NCBI GenBank assembly: GCA_009781625.1
Contig: WQVI01000009.1
Span: forward strand, 1-35,605
DNA length: 35,605 nt
DNA from: Defluviitaleaceae bacterium
GTDB lineage: Bacteria; Bacillota; Clostridia; Lachnospirales; WRAX01
Reading direction: 5' to 3'
The position numbers were made by a program, and so were the translations under genes. Below, in pieces: positions 23,102-30,349 of the stretch (positions within the stretch are counted from its first letter, which is position 1; each line of letters starts with the position of its first letter). The notes beneath the pieces were generated by a model. That model saw nothing but the letters and a program-made list of their open reading frames with translations, was not told the DNA's origin and made no database searches.

Positions 23102-23814
23102 CTCCCGCCAAACCGCCTTTCCCTGCTTTGATACTGGGCCACCGCCTCATACAAATGGTCTATTTTAAAATCGGGCCACAGCACGTCTATGGGAAAAAAT
23201 TCCGCGTAGGCGGCCTGCCATAGAAGGAAATTGGACAGGCGCATCTCGCCGCTGGTGCGGATGATAAGGTCTGGGTCGGGCATACCGGCGGTGTCCAGGT
23301 ATGCTTCAAAATCAGCTTCTTGTAGGGGCGAACTGTGTTCGCCCGTCATTGCCGCCCGCGCTATTTTATCCGCCGCCCGCACAATTTCATCGCGGCCGCC
23401 GTAGTTTAGGGCTATGCAAAGCAGCATACCGTCGTTGTTTGCGGTTATCTCCTTTAGGTTGGCAATTTTCACGCGCAAAGAAGGCTCCAGCCGGGACACA
23501 TCGCCAATAACAGTCATTTTCACATTGTTTTTCTTGGCATCGTTTATATATTGCTGTATATATTCATGCAGCAGGCCCATGAGGTAAGCAACTTCCTCAT
23601 CCTCCCGCTTCCAATTTTCCGTGGAAAAGGCATATACCGTCAGCATTTTAAAGCCATCGCGGTTCATACGCTCTGTAAGGCGGCGCAGGGCCGTGGCCCC
23701 GGCCCTATGGCCCGCCGCACGCTTCATCATAAATTTTTTGGCCCAACGCCCATTGCCATCCATGATGATGGCGATATGCCCCGGCAGGTTTTTCATATCT
23801 ACATGTGGTTTCAT
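23098..23814 (-). CDS. Isoprenyl transferase (undecaprenyl diphosphate synthase)
   Basis: UppS condenses isopentenyl units into the lipid carrier of cell-wall synthesis. Of the possible starts, the ATG at 23814 is preceded by AGGAG at seven bases and overlaps the stop of the previous gene (ATGA); an extension to 23883 is open but lacks support. The 238-residue product has HIAIIMDGNGRWAKK near residue 13 (catalytic Asp), GHRAG, FSTENWKR, and DLIIRTSGEMRLSNFLLWQ near residue 182. Residues about 156-165 (MTGEHSSPLQ) are encoded by a family 2 palindromic repeat lying in the variable loop before the RTSGE motif, so the enzyme probably tolerates it. Confidence 0.95.
   Translation of the reverse strand: MKPHVDMKNLPGHIAIIMDGNGRWAKKFMMKRAAGHRAGATALRRLTERMNRDGFKMLTVYAFSTENWKREDEEVAYLMGLLHEYIQQYINDAKKNNVKMTVIGDVSRLEPSLRVKIANLKEITANNDGMLLCIALNYGGRDEIVRAADKIARAAMTGEHSSPLQEADFEAYLDTAGMPDPDLIIRTSGEMRLSNFLLWQAAYAEFFPIDVLWPDFKIDHLYEAVAQYQSRERRFGGR
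23322..23344. repeat. Palindromic repeat family 2 inside uppS
   Basis: GTAGGGGCGAACTGTGTTCGCCC matches the copies at 28181 and 29667, including the outer GTAGGGGCG and CGCCC arms. It is read through in frame on the minus strand as GEHSSPL. Confidence 0.8.
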
Positions 23815-24302
23815 TGCAAGCTCCTGTAAAAGGTTAAAAAATTGTCGTTTGCGCCGCTTTGCGTAAAGCCCTGCTTTTCCCAAAAGGCGGCGGTTGTTTC
23901 AAAAGAGCCCAAATTAATTTTTGTAAAGCCGGCCATTTGCGCCGCACAAACAACGCCTTCTGTAATTTGCGCGCCAAGGCCGCTACTTTTCAGGTCTTCG
24001 TGTACAACAAGAAAACTAAGCCAAAGCTCGTTTTTGGTGGGCGAATTGCCCAGCAAGTCTACAGCAGCAATGGCCTTGCCCTTTTGGCAAATGGCTGCAA
24101 GATATTTGTCCGCGGGGTTAAAGCCATCAGGCAGCTGGGCAATCGCGCCCAAAACACCCTTTTCTTCAACCAATTTGCCATATCCTTCAACCAAAAATTC
24201 TAGGTTGGTATCAAAAACCTCGCGCACAGTGTCGTAATTGTCCTCTGTTATGGGCACAACGTCATATGGCAAAGCGCGCTGCATTTCTGTATATAATTTC
24301 AT
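23811..24302 (-). CDS. GNAT-family N-acetyltransferase
   Basis: A 163-residue acetyltransferase. VVPITEDNYDTVREVF is the typical first strand and helix; LVVHEDLKSSGLGAQITEGVV contains the R/Q-x-x-G-x-A/G acetyl-CoA motif in the form SSGLGA; the end INLGSFETTAAFWEKQGF is the usual last strand pair. The frame extends to 24470, but that part overlaps the Nudix gene and a family 2 repeat, while GGGGA precedes the ATG at 24302. Substrate unknown. It overlaps uppS by four bases. Confidence 0.8.
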   Translation of the reverse strand: MKLYTEMQRALPYDVVPITEDNYDTVREVFDTNLEFLVEGYGKLVEEKGVLGAIAQLPDGFNPADKYLAAICQKGKAIAAVDLLGNSPTKNELWLSFLVVHEDLKSSGLGAQITEGVVCAAQMAGFTKINLGSFETTAAFWEKQGFTQSGANDNFLTFYRSLQ

Positions 24303-24327
24303 TATACTAATATCCCCAACATACAGC

Positions 24328-24373
24328 AGCGGGCGGACCGCTTGCGCTTGCGCAAACAAACTATCCGCCCCTG
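24328..24373. repeat. Palindromic repeat family 2, loop-extended copy
   Basis: GCGGGCGGACCG and TATCCGCCCCTGC form the outer arms, and CTTGCGC/GCGCAAG an inner stem. It sits between the Nudix stop and the acetyltransferase start. Confidence 0.6.
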
Positions 24374-24405
24374 CGTATGTTTTCCAAGCAATATAGTAAT
24401 TAAAC

Positions 24406-24912
24406 TTATACTGCAAATAATTCATCCATGTATGCAAATAATCCCCATGTTGTGAAGGTTCCATCGTCAATCATACGGTTAATTTCATCACGGCTTGCCC
24501 ACATTACGTCACAGGTTTCATCGGCAGCAAGGGTTACGGTTGTTATATCAACATTTTGCCGAAACAGCCAAACATCACCCAAACAATGGCTGCAAGCATC
24601 ACAACCCCGTATTTGATGTTTAATCATTCGTCCGTTCTGCGGTTTAAGGATAATGCCTAATTCCTCTTTTGCTTCTTTTAATGCCGTAGTTAAGCTATCA
24701 TCACCCGCAACCGCATTTCCGCCTGTGCATTCCCATAAATTAGGGAAAGGCTTGTTAGAAGATCTTTGTGATATAAGGTATTCGCCATCGTCGTTTACAA
24801 TCCATACATAAACCGTAAGGTGGTATTCGCCTTTGCTCATGGGCTTGCCACGCTCGTGAAGGCGTCCTGTTGCGTTGCCGTTTTCATCAAGAATATCCCA
24901 AAATTCAGCCAA
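24406..24912 (-). CDS. Nudix hydrolase (isopentenyl-diphosphate-isomerase-like subgroup)
   Basis: A 168-residue Nudix protein. The box is GNAVAGDDSLTTALKEAKEELGI, read here in two parts as GNAVAGDDSLTTAL and KEAKEELGI: the usual first Glu is Asp and the usual Arg is Lys, both conservative. The beginning (FWDILDENGNATGRLHERG) resembles the IDI-like Nudix group, whose members are often phosphatases acting on nucleoside diphosphates rather than isomerases. The start is TTG at 24912, seven bases after GGAGG. It lies between frr and the acetyltransferase with a 31-bp gap to frr, so it is in that operon. Confidence 0.85.
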   Translation of the reverse strand: MAEFWDILDENGNATGRLHERGKPMSKGEYHLTVYVWIVNDDGEYLISQRSSNKPFPNLWECTGGNAVAGDDSLTTALKEAKEELGIILKPQNGRMIKHQIRGCDACSHCLGDVWLFRQNVDITTVTLAADETCDVMWASRDEINRMIDDGTFTTWGLFAYMDELFAV

Positions 24913-24943
24913 GTTTATTCCTCCGTTAACGCAAACAAAACCA

Positions 24944-25495
24944 TTATACCGTCATAATTTCCTTCGTCTTCTTCTCAACAATTTTGTCAACTTCTTCAAT
25001 TTTCTTGTCTGTAAACTTTTGGATGTCTTCTTTGTCTTTTTTCAAATCGTCTTCGGTGATGTCGCCCTTTTTCTCGGCCTTCTCTACGGTGTCAATGGCT
25101 TCGCGGCGCACATTGCGTATGGCAACCTTCGCATCCTCGCTGCGCTTTTTCACCTCTTTGCCAAGGTCTTTACGACGCTCTTCTGTAAGCTCCGGAAAAA
25201 CAAGGCGTATAACCTTGCCGTCGTTATTTGGGTTTATGCCCAAATCTGATGTCATGATGGCCTTTTCAATGGCCTTTAGCATGTTGGGGTCCCATGGGGC
25301 TATTTGCAGCAGCCGCGCCTCGGGTACAGTGATATTGGCCACCTGGCTGATAGGCGATGGCGCGCCATAGTTGTCCACAGTTATCTTGCTTAGCACATTG
25401 GGGTTTGCGCGGCCCGCCCTTATGGTTTCCAAATCTCTTTCAAAAGCCGCTACGGTTTTGCCCATCTTTTCTTCAAATATCTTGGTGTCTGCCAT
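24944..25495 (-). CDS. Ribosome recycling factor
   Basis: Frr splits post-termination ribosomes together with EF-G. The 183-residue protein shows the family pattern: [13 protein letters not shown] at about 23-35, [25 protein letters not shown]-like [27 protein letters not shown], and the helical C-terminus. The frame continues upstream into repeat DNA, but AAGGAGGAGG before the ATG at 25495 fixes the start. Usually directly after pyrH; here a repeat block and a CAP gene intervene. Confidence 0.96.
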   Translation of the reverse strand: MADTKIFEEKMGKTVAAFERDLETIRAGRANPNVLSKITVDNYGAPSPISQVANITVPEARLLQIAPWDPNMLKAIEKAIMTSDLGINPNNDGKVIRLVFPELTEERRKDLGKEVKKRSEDAKVAIRNVRREAIDTVEKAEKKGDITEDDLKKDKEDIQKFTDKKIEEVDKIVEKKTKEIMTV

Positions 25496-25583
25496 GTTTT
25501 CCTCCTCCTTAGAAATCAATATATTTGTCTTGTTTTGATATATGCTTATAGCGAAGCAAATAACGCAAATTAAGCATTGGTTA

Positions 25584-26180
25584 GCTGGATTGCTTCGGCC
25601 TTGTACTGTATCATAATTTAACCATATTTGGCCTCGCAATGACAATTGAACTATCTCGGACTTCCCTATAACAACGTAACATCCAGCTGTCATTAAGCCT
25701 GTATCGAAATTACTAACACAAACCAAGAATTGGTTGGCTGGATTGCTTCGGCCTTGTACTGTATTGGTTTTTCAACTGTCATTGGCCTCGCAATGACAAT
25801 TGAACTGTCGTGGGCTTCCAATAACAATGTAAACGTCCAACTGTCATTGCGAGGCCAACGATAGTTGAAAAACCAGCGCAGTATAAGGCTGAAGCAATCC
25901 AGCTAGCCAATTTTTTGGCCTCGCAATCGTCAATACAATTGAACTATTGTGGACTTCCAAAACAACGTAACTGTTCAACTGTCATTAAGCCTGTATCGAA
26001 ATTACTAACACATCTGGATTGCTTCGGCCTTGTACTGCGTCATAATTCAACTATGTTTGGCCTCGCAATGACAATTGAACTATTGCGGACTTCCAAAACA
26101 ATGTAAACGTTCAACCGTCATTGCGAGGCCAACGATAGTTGAAAAGCCAGTACAGTACAAGGCCGAAGCAATCCAGCTAA
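25584..26180. repeat. Repeat family 1, diverged cluster between the CAP gene and frr
   Basis: Several halves (CTGGATTGCTTCGGCCTTGTACTG, cited in part; CCTCGCAATGACAATTGAAC; GCGAGGCCAACGATAGTTGAA) alternate in orientation. This subfamily has a different link: GTCATTAAGCCTGTATCG occurs at 25689 and 25981. It differs consistently from the 6953 array, so it forms a separate subfamily. The 725-bp gap holds no credible gene. Confidence 0.88.
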
Positions 26181-26220
26181 CCAATTTTGGTTTATGTTGA
26201 TTGTTTTGTTACAGGCCTAA

Positions 26221-27147
26221 TCATTGCACAGCGCGAATAAACTTCATAGTTGCGTAAAATCCGCTTCGCGTATCTTCTGTTTGATAAAAGCCAACGCCCA
26301 AATGGGTAGCATCAGTTCTTAAAATATTGTCTCTATGTCCGGGGGATTCCATCCAAGCAAACACTGCCGCCTCAGCGGACCTTCTTCCGACGCCAATATT
26401 TTCAGCCCACATAAGGTATGGTATGCCCCACCTATGAATTCTATCTCCGGCATTACTTCCATCAGAGCCTGTGTGGCTCATAAAGCCGTTTACGGCCATA
26501 TCTCTGCTATGCTCGCGGGCGGCATTTGCCAAAGCATCGTGCCAAGCAAGAGGATGCAGGCCGCGCGATGTTCTTTCAGCATTTACAAGCTCAAGCACGC
26601 GGGCTTCAAATATGGCAGCTTCAGAGGTTGCAGTAGTAGGCGTTGGTGTTGGGGCGGGTGTAGGTGTTGGCGTTGGTGTCGGTGTAGGCGTAGGTGTTGG
26701 CGTAGGTGTTGGCGCAAGGGCAGTAGTATGTATGCGCACCGTGCTTGTGTTGCCATCCCAGCCAACTTGATAGCCCACACTTTCCAAAACGGCGCGTATA
26801 GGCAGCATCGTCCTGCCTTCAACTATTTGCGCAGGCACATCCAGCGGAAATCTCACGCCATTTGTGGTAAATGTGCTGCTGCCCACGGTGATGCTCACTA
26901 AAAAGTCGCTTCGGGTTAAGGTGGCCGTCAATGTGGGCTGATACCAGTCCACCCTAAAGCCTAATGCCTCAAACACGCCGCGCACAGGCACCATCGTGCG
27001 GTTGTCTACAATGGCGGGGCCTTGGTCTGCAAAATGCACGGTTACACCATCAATTGTAACGCCTATATCATTGGCATTTAGCCTTACAGGCGCAAATATG
27101 CCCAAAGCCATCACGGCTATCAAAGCTGCTGTCATCATTTTCTTCAT
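26221..27147 (-). CDS. Secreted CAP-domain protein with two stalk domains
   Basis: A 308-residue exported protein: signal peptide (about 1-25), two copper-amine-oxidase N-terminal-like domains (DNRTMVPVRGVFEALGFRVDW and EGRTMLPIRAVLESVGYQVGW, each about 21 residues; key residues R, M, P, R and W), a low-complexity linker of about 13 Thr-Pro pairs, and a C-terminal CAP/SCP domain with VNAERTSRGLHPLAWHDAL, SHTGSDG, WAENIG and WMESPGHRDNIL. CAP domains in bacteria bind or cleave unknown targets. The linker DNA is a simple repeat on both strands (26640-26710) and may vary in length. GAGG precedes the ATG by eight bases. Confidence 0.88.
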   Translation of the reverse strand: MKKMMTAALIAVMALGIFAPVRLNANDIGVTIDGVTVHFADQGPAIVDNRTMVPVRGVFEALGFRVDWYQPTLTATLTRSDFLVSITVGSSTFTTNGVRFPLDVPAQIVEGRTMLPIRAVLESVGYQVGWDGNTSTVRIHTTALAPTPTPTPTPTPTPTPTPTPAPTPTPTTATSEAAIFEARVLELVNAERTSRGLHPLAWHDALANAAREHSRDMAVNGFMSHTGSDGSNAGDRIHRWGIPYLMWAENIGVGRRSAEAAVFAWMESPGHRDNILRTDATHLGVGFYQTEDTRSGFYATMKFIRAVQ

Positions 27148-27233
27148 GGTTTCATCCTCACAATCTTTTACGGTATCATTATCACTATTTTTAAAAAGAA
27201 ATTGTATGAAACGGTTTCAGGGCAAGCCTATTG

Positions 27234-28070
27234 TTATGCCGTCACCGTCGTGCCAATTTTATGCACCTCATCCTCATCTCCTGAAACGCATTTTACAATG
27301 GCGTTGGGCTCATCCAGCTTAAATATAATAGAAAATATTTTTTGCTCTTCGCATATGGCGGAAGCCGCAGTGTCAATTACGGTAAGATTATTTTTTATTA
27401 CATTTCTATAGGTGATGTTGCGCAGTTTTATCGCCCTATGGTTTTGGTTGGGGTCAGAATCATACACACCATCCACATTTTTGGCAAAAAGCAGGGCATC
27501 GGCTTCAAGCTCTGCTGTGCGTATGGCGGCAATGGTATCCGTAGAGAAAAACGGATGTCCCGTGCCCGCCGCAAATATCACCACATTTTTTTCGGCCATA
27601 TATTTTAGCGCGGCCTTTTTGGAAAATTGCTGGGTTACAGTGCCTATGATAACAGGCGTTAGGATGATAGAATCTATCCCGGCTTTTTCAAACATATCCG
27701 TGAGATACACGGCATTCATCACCGTGGCCATCATGCCTATTTGGTCGCTGCGTACTTTGTCGATATCCTCTTTGCTGTCGCGTCCGCGCCAAAAATTGCC
27801 ACCGCCAACAACCACAGCCACTTCCACGCCCTTATCCATAATTTCTTTAATTTGAGATATGATGCCGCCAATTATGTTGTCATCAAAGCGCAGGCGCAGC
27901 TTGGCTTTGTCTAGCTCTTTTGCCTTTGCGCGTTTGTATGTGTCGTCAATTTCAAAGCCATCTTCCATCATCTGTTGCGTTTCGTCAATAAAGCCCCCTA
28001 CATATTCTTGTGTTTGATCCATCCCCGCAAGGGCCTCTCCGCTAAGCTTTATGACTACCCTTTTGTACAT
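27234..28070 (-). CDS. UMP kinase with an N-terminal insertion
   Basis: PyrH phosphorylates UMP to UDP. The core is clear: YKRVVIKLSGEALAG (2-16), VAVVVGGGNFWRG, RSDQIGMMATVMNA, FAAGTGHPFFSTDT, and KNVDGVYDSDP. At 278 residues it is about 35-40 longer than usual. The extra segment follows KLSGEALAG and reads as a charged helix (FEIDDTYKRAKAKELDKAK) before IIGGIISQIKEIMDKG. It is in frame with no repeat in it. AAGGGGTG precedes the ATG. No tsf or rpsB is seen upstream, unlike the common gene order. Confidence 0.93.
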   Translation of the reverse strand: MYKRVVIKLSGEALAGMDQTQEYVGGFIDETQQMMEDGFEIDDTYKRAKAKELDKAKLRLRFDDNIIGGIISQIKEIMDKGVEVAVVVGGGNFWRGRDSKEDIDKVRSDQIGMMATVMNAVYLTDMFEKAGIDSIILTPVIIGTVTQQFSKKAALKYMAEKNVVIFAAGTGHPFFSTDTIAAIRTAELEADALLFAKNVDGVYDSDPNQNHRAIKLRNITYRNVIKNNLTVIDTAASAICEEQKIFSIIFKLDEPNAIVKCVSGDEDEVHKIGTTVTA

Positions 28071-28096
28071 AACACACCCCTTTATCCGATTCTTAA

Positions 28097-28126
28097 ATTA
28101 TATCTTTTAATTTATCATAAACACAA
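28097..28126 (-). promoter_or_regulatory. Probable pyrH promoter
   Basis: Minus strand TTGTGT (28126-28121), 18 bp, TATAAT (28102-28097). The -10 is perfect, the -35 is partial. Confidence 0.5.
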
Positions 28127-28180
28127 AAAAAATGCAAGCACAGACTATTATAAATCCAACCAATTTTGCTTGCATGTTTC

Positions 28181-28208
28181 GTAGGGGCGGATGACAGTTC
28201 GCCCCTAC
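28181..28208. repeat. Palindromic repeat family 2, isolated copy
   Basis: GTAGGGGCGGATGACAGTTC and GCCCCTAC: arms GTAGGGGCG and CGCCCCTAC are perfect inverted copies. The 250-bp gap between pyrH and the next small gene holds this and the element at 28221. Confidence 0.85.
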
Positions 28209-28220
28209 ATATGATATTTT

Positions 28221-28300
28221 AACCACGGAAATCACGGAAGGACACGGAAAAAGGCCTTGCCCTTATGCACTTTTCCGTGCTTTCTGTGCATTCCGTGGTT
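28221..28300. repeat. Imperfect palindrome of CACGGA units
   Basis: AACCACGGAAATCACGGAAG on the left and TTTCTGTGCATTCCGTGGTT on the right pair into an ~80-nt hairpin with repeated CACGGA words. Similar TTCCGTGG repeats are scattered in many unrelated bacteria; no function is known to me. Confidence 0.75.
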
Positions 28301-28320
28301 AGAGTCTTTAAGGGTTTAGC

Positions 28321-28503
28321 TTACTCTTCTTTTTTCTCCTTGTCACTTCCTTTTCGCTTCTTCTTTTTAGCAACACCGCCAACGGTCAAATTCAATGTCT
28401 TCTCCGCATCTTCCAGCTTTTTCACCACAAAATCCATATTGCTATTTTTTTTGACGGGCCGATATAAAATTTGCTTCATCCTATTTCGCATCTTTGATGT
28501 CAT
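28321..28503 (-). CDS. Small basic protein, unknown
   Basis: A 60-residue product with many Lys and Arg (MTSKMRNRMKQILYR at the start and KKKKRKGSDKEKKEE at the end). GAGGTG lies eight bases before the ATG, which supports translation. No family is recognised and there is no clear promoter. It could be a nucleic-acid-binding peptide or a chance frame. Confidence 0.4.
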   Translation of the reverse strand: MTSKMRNRMKQILYRPVKKNSNMDFVVKKLEDAEKTLNLTVGGVAKKKKRKGSDKEKKEE

Positions 28504-28592
28504 GAAAAATCACCTCATGACAATATATGATTGGTGCCCTCAAAATTGACAGGCTTTTGCTCTCCAAATATTACAAATGTATTAATTTCCAG

Positions 28593-28621
28593 TTGACTTT
28601 GTACAATTTTCGTAATATAAT
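28593..28621 (+). promoter_or_regulatory. Promoter of the secreted-protein gene at 28652
   Basis: TTGACT (28593-28598), 17 bp, TATAAT (28616-28621), followed after 30 bases by the start codon with AGGGGG in between. Confidence 0.75.
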
Positions 28622-28651
28622 TGTAAAAAATTTAACAACACAGGGGGATAT

Positions 28652-29263
28652 ATGTTTATACAATTATTGGCCATGGTTTTTCCTATGCTTGCTTTGGGAC
28701 TTCATCCGGCACCGGGCCCTCAAGATTATTATTACATAAATATTAACGAATTTACAGTTTTTGAGGCACAGTCCACATATATCGCCAGATATGACGCAAC
28801 TTGGTTTGATGAAATACAACATGTTTTTGGCCGCGGGACCGACGCCACCATCCGCGATATCGCCACCGGCCGCACATTTGAAATACGCCGCACCTTTGGC
28901 ACCAACCACGCGGACATAGAGCCTCTGACAAAAGAAGATGCTGCCGCCATGTACGACATCTGGGGCGGCCACAGCTGGGCACGCAGGCCCGTTGCTGTAT
29001 ATGTAGGCGGATATGTTTTTGCAGGGTCTCTCACCAATTTCCCCCACGCCGGCGTGGATAGCGAGCCTGCCCTCGCCACCGTAAACAACCGAAGCGGCGG
29101 CTTTGGCCGGGGACTAAACTTTGATGCCGTTAAAGGCAATGGCGTAGACGGGCATATGTGTCTGCATTTCGCCGGAAGCCTGCTGCATGGCAGCAACCGT
29201 GCCAACCCCGCACATCAAGATGCCGTGGCACGGGCCATTGAATACATACGTGCAAACTATTAG
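28652..29263 (+). CDS. Secreted protein with a His/Asp-rich conserved-looking domain
   Basis: A 203-residue protein with a short hydrophobic signal (MFIQLLAMVFPMLALGL). The mature part reads like a compact enzyme: TIRDIATGRTFEIRRTFGTNHADIEPLT, VGGYVFAGSLTNFPHAG, and NGVDGHMCLHFAGSLLHGSN...HQDAVARAI (motif words only). Conserved-type His, Asp and Asn residues (TNHAD, PHAG, DGHMCLHF, HGSN) could form a metal site. I recall similar C-terminal domains in clostridial proteins with SH3 or peptidoglycan-binding modules, but cannot name the family. It has its own promoter and stands alone. Confidence 0.7.
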   Translation: MFIQLLAMVFPMLALGLHPAPGPQDYYYININEFTVFEAQSTYIARYDATWFDEIQHVFGRGTDATIRDIATGRTFEIRRTFGTNHADIEPLTKEDAAAMYDIWGGHSWARRPVAVYVGGYVFAGSLTNFPHAGVDSEPALATVNNRSGGFGRGLNFDAVKGNGVDGHMCLHFAGSLLHGSNRANPAHQDAVARAIEYIRANY

Positions 29264-29285
29264 CATGAGCTTTGATGTTGCCGTA

Positions 29286-29634
29286 CAATGCGAGGACTAC
29301 AACAGTTGAATTATGATATAGCACAAGTCCGAAGCAATCCAGATAGCCGATGTGTATAAATTTTGATGTTGATGTAAGCTGGATTGCTTCGGCCCTATGC
29401 TGCACTGGCTTTTCAACTGCCGTTGGCCTCGCAATGACAGCTGTACGTTACGTTACTACCGGATGTCCACGACAGTTCAACCGTCATTGCGAGGACTACG
29501 ATAGTTGAATTGTGATACAGCACAAGTCCGAAGCAATCCAGATAGCCGATGTGTATAATTTTTGACATCGACGTAAGCTAGATTGCTTCGGCCCTATGCT
29601 TCACTGGCTTCTTAACTACCGTTGGCCTCGCAAT
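29286..29634. repeat. Repeat family 1, about two units
   Basis: Halves GCGAGGACTACAACAGTTGA, CCGAAGCAATCCAG, CTGGATTGCTTCGGCC and CCTCGCAATGACAGC alternate with the link GGATGTCCACGACAGTTCAA, as in the 6953 array. Confidence 0.9.
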
Positions 29635-29666
29635 AGACCTGTAACGAAATTGCCTATATGCCACCC

Positions 29667-29763
29667 GTAGGGGCGGCTTGTAGCCGCCCGCATATGCAGT
29701 GACATAATACATTGAATAGATGGTACGTCAGCAGAATAACGGGCGACCACAGGTCGCCCCTAC
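29667..29763. repeat. Compound family 2 palindrome
   Basis: Two family 2 hairpins, GTAGGGGCGGCTTGTAGCCGCCC and GGGCGACCACAGGTCGCCCC, face each other 44 bp apart, so the outer ends GTAGGGGCG/CGCCCCTAC also pair. It lies just past the queT stop. Confidence 0.8.
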
Positions 29764-29772
29764 AAGCTAAGG

Positions 29773-30288
29773 TTAGGCGGGCAATGACGCCAGCATCTCA
29801 ATAAATTTCGGATACTTCGCCATCAACACGCGGCAAAGCGTATACCCAAAAACCGTAACCACAACAAACTGCCCCAAAGCCACTGTGGCCGCAATGGGCA
29901 TAAACGCCGCAAATGTAACGGCACTGCCGCCGCCTATCAAAATAACCAGCGGTATTATTATGGCATTGACGATGGTTGGCCAAAGGCTTGCGATAAACAA
30001 ATTATTCGTAAGCTTTTTTGTTGCCAAAATAAGCAGCATGGCAATGGCCGATGCCCCTGTGCCAAAGATGATATCCACAAGGCCATAGGGTGAAAAAAGG
30101 TTTGCAATTAGCACGCCAAGCACCACCGCAGGCGCAAAAATGGGGTTAAAAAAAGCCAGCAAATTAAGGCTTTCCGCTATACGAAATTGTATAGGCCCAA
30201 AGCCAATTGCAGCTTGAGAGATGGTGACGGTGGCATAAATAGCCGCAACCATGGCCATAATGGCCATGGTTTTGATGTTTAATTTCAT
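29773..30288 (-). CDS. QueT-family ECF transporter substrate-binding subunit
   Basis: A 171-residue membrane protein with about five or six helices. It matches the QueT family (PF06177): ATVTISQAAIGFGPIQFRIAE at about 20-40 (shown in part), AFFNPIFAPAVVLGVLIANLFSPYG (PAVVLGVLIANLFSP), and DIIFGT. QueT is the S component thought to import queuosine precursors through the shared energy-coupling module, whose genes are not in this window. The preQ1-like pseudoknot before the start supports that substrate. Confidence 0.9.
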   Translation of the reverse strand: MKLNIKTMAIMAMVAAIYATVTISQAAIGFGPIQFRIAESLNLLAFFNPIFAPAVVLGVLIANLFSPYGLVDIIFGTGASAIAMLLILATKKLTNNLFIASLWPTIVNAIIIPLVILIGGGSAVTFAAFMPIAATVALGQFVVVTVFGYTLCRVLMAKYPKFIEMLASLPA

Positions 30289-30297
30289 GAAAAATCA

Positions 30298-30342
30298 CTC
30301 CTGTTTTATTATTTTAAAAGGTGGTTTGCAGGCACACCTTTT
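30298..30342 (-). promoter_or_regulatory. preQ1-I-like riboswitch in the queT leader
   Basis: Read 5' to 3' on the minus strand: stem AAAAGGTG (30342-30335) with CACCTTTT (30323-30316), loop TGCCTGCAAAC, an A-rich strand TAAAATAATAAAA, then CAGG (30303-30300). CCTG in the loop pairs with CAGG, which overlaps the ribosome site AGGAG. This is the H-type pseudoknot order of preQ1-I aptamers, with a C just before the second stem strand. Binding would hide the ribosome site and shut off queT. The loop does not match the consensus perfectly. Confidence 0.68.
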
Positions 30343-30349
30343 TATCCCT

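Noticed and set aside
22917-23150. A 77-codon minus-strand frame ending in element B
   Set aside because: It runs across the uppS end and the element in a frame unrelated to hicA, has no ribosome site, and its composition follows the element's CGACGACG core.
28071-28320. tsf/rpsB upstream of pyrH, as in the common gene order
   Set aside because: The region holds only a promoter and two palindromic elements. No part of either gene is seen.
30311-30342. Rho-independent terminator of the cDPG-synthetase-like gene
   Set aside because: The hairpin is followed by an A-rich strand, not a T-run, on the minus strand, and its loop pairs with the queT ribosome site, which fits a riboswitch better.
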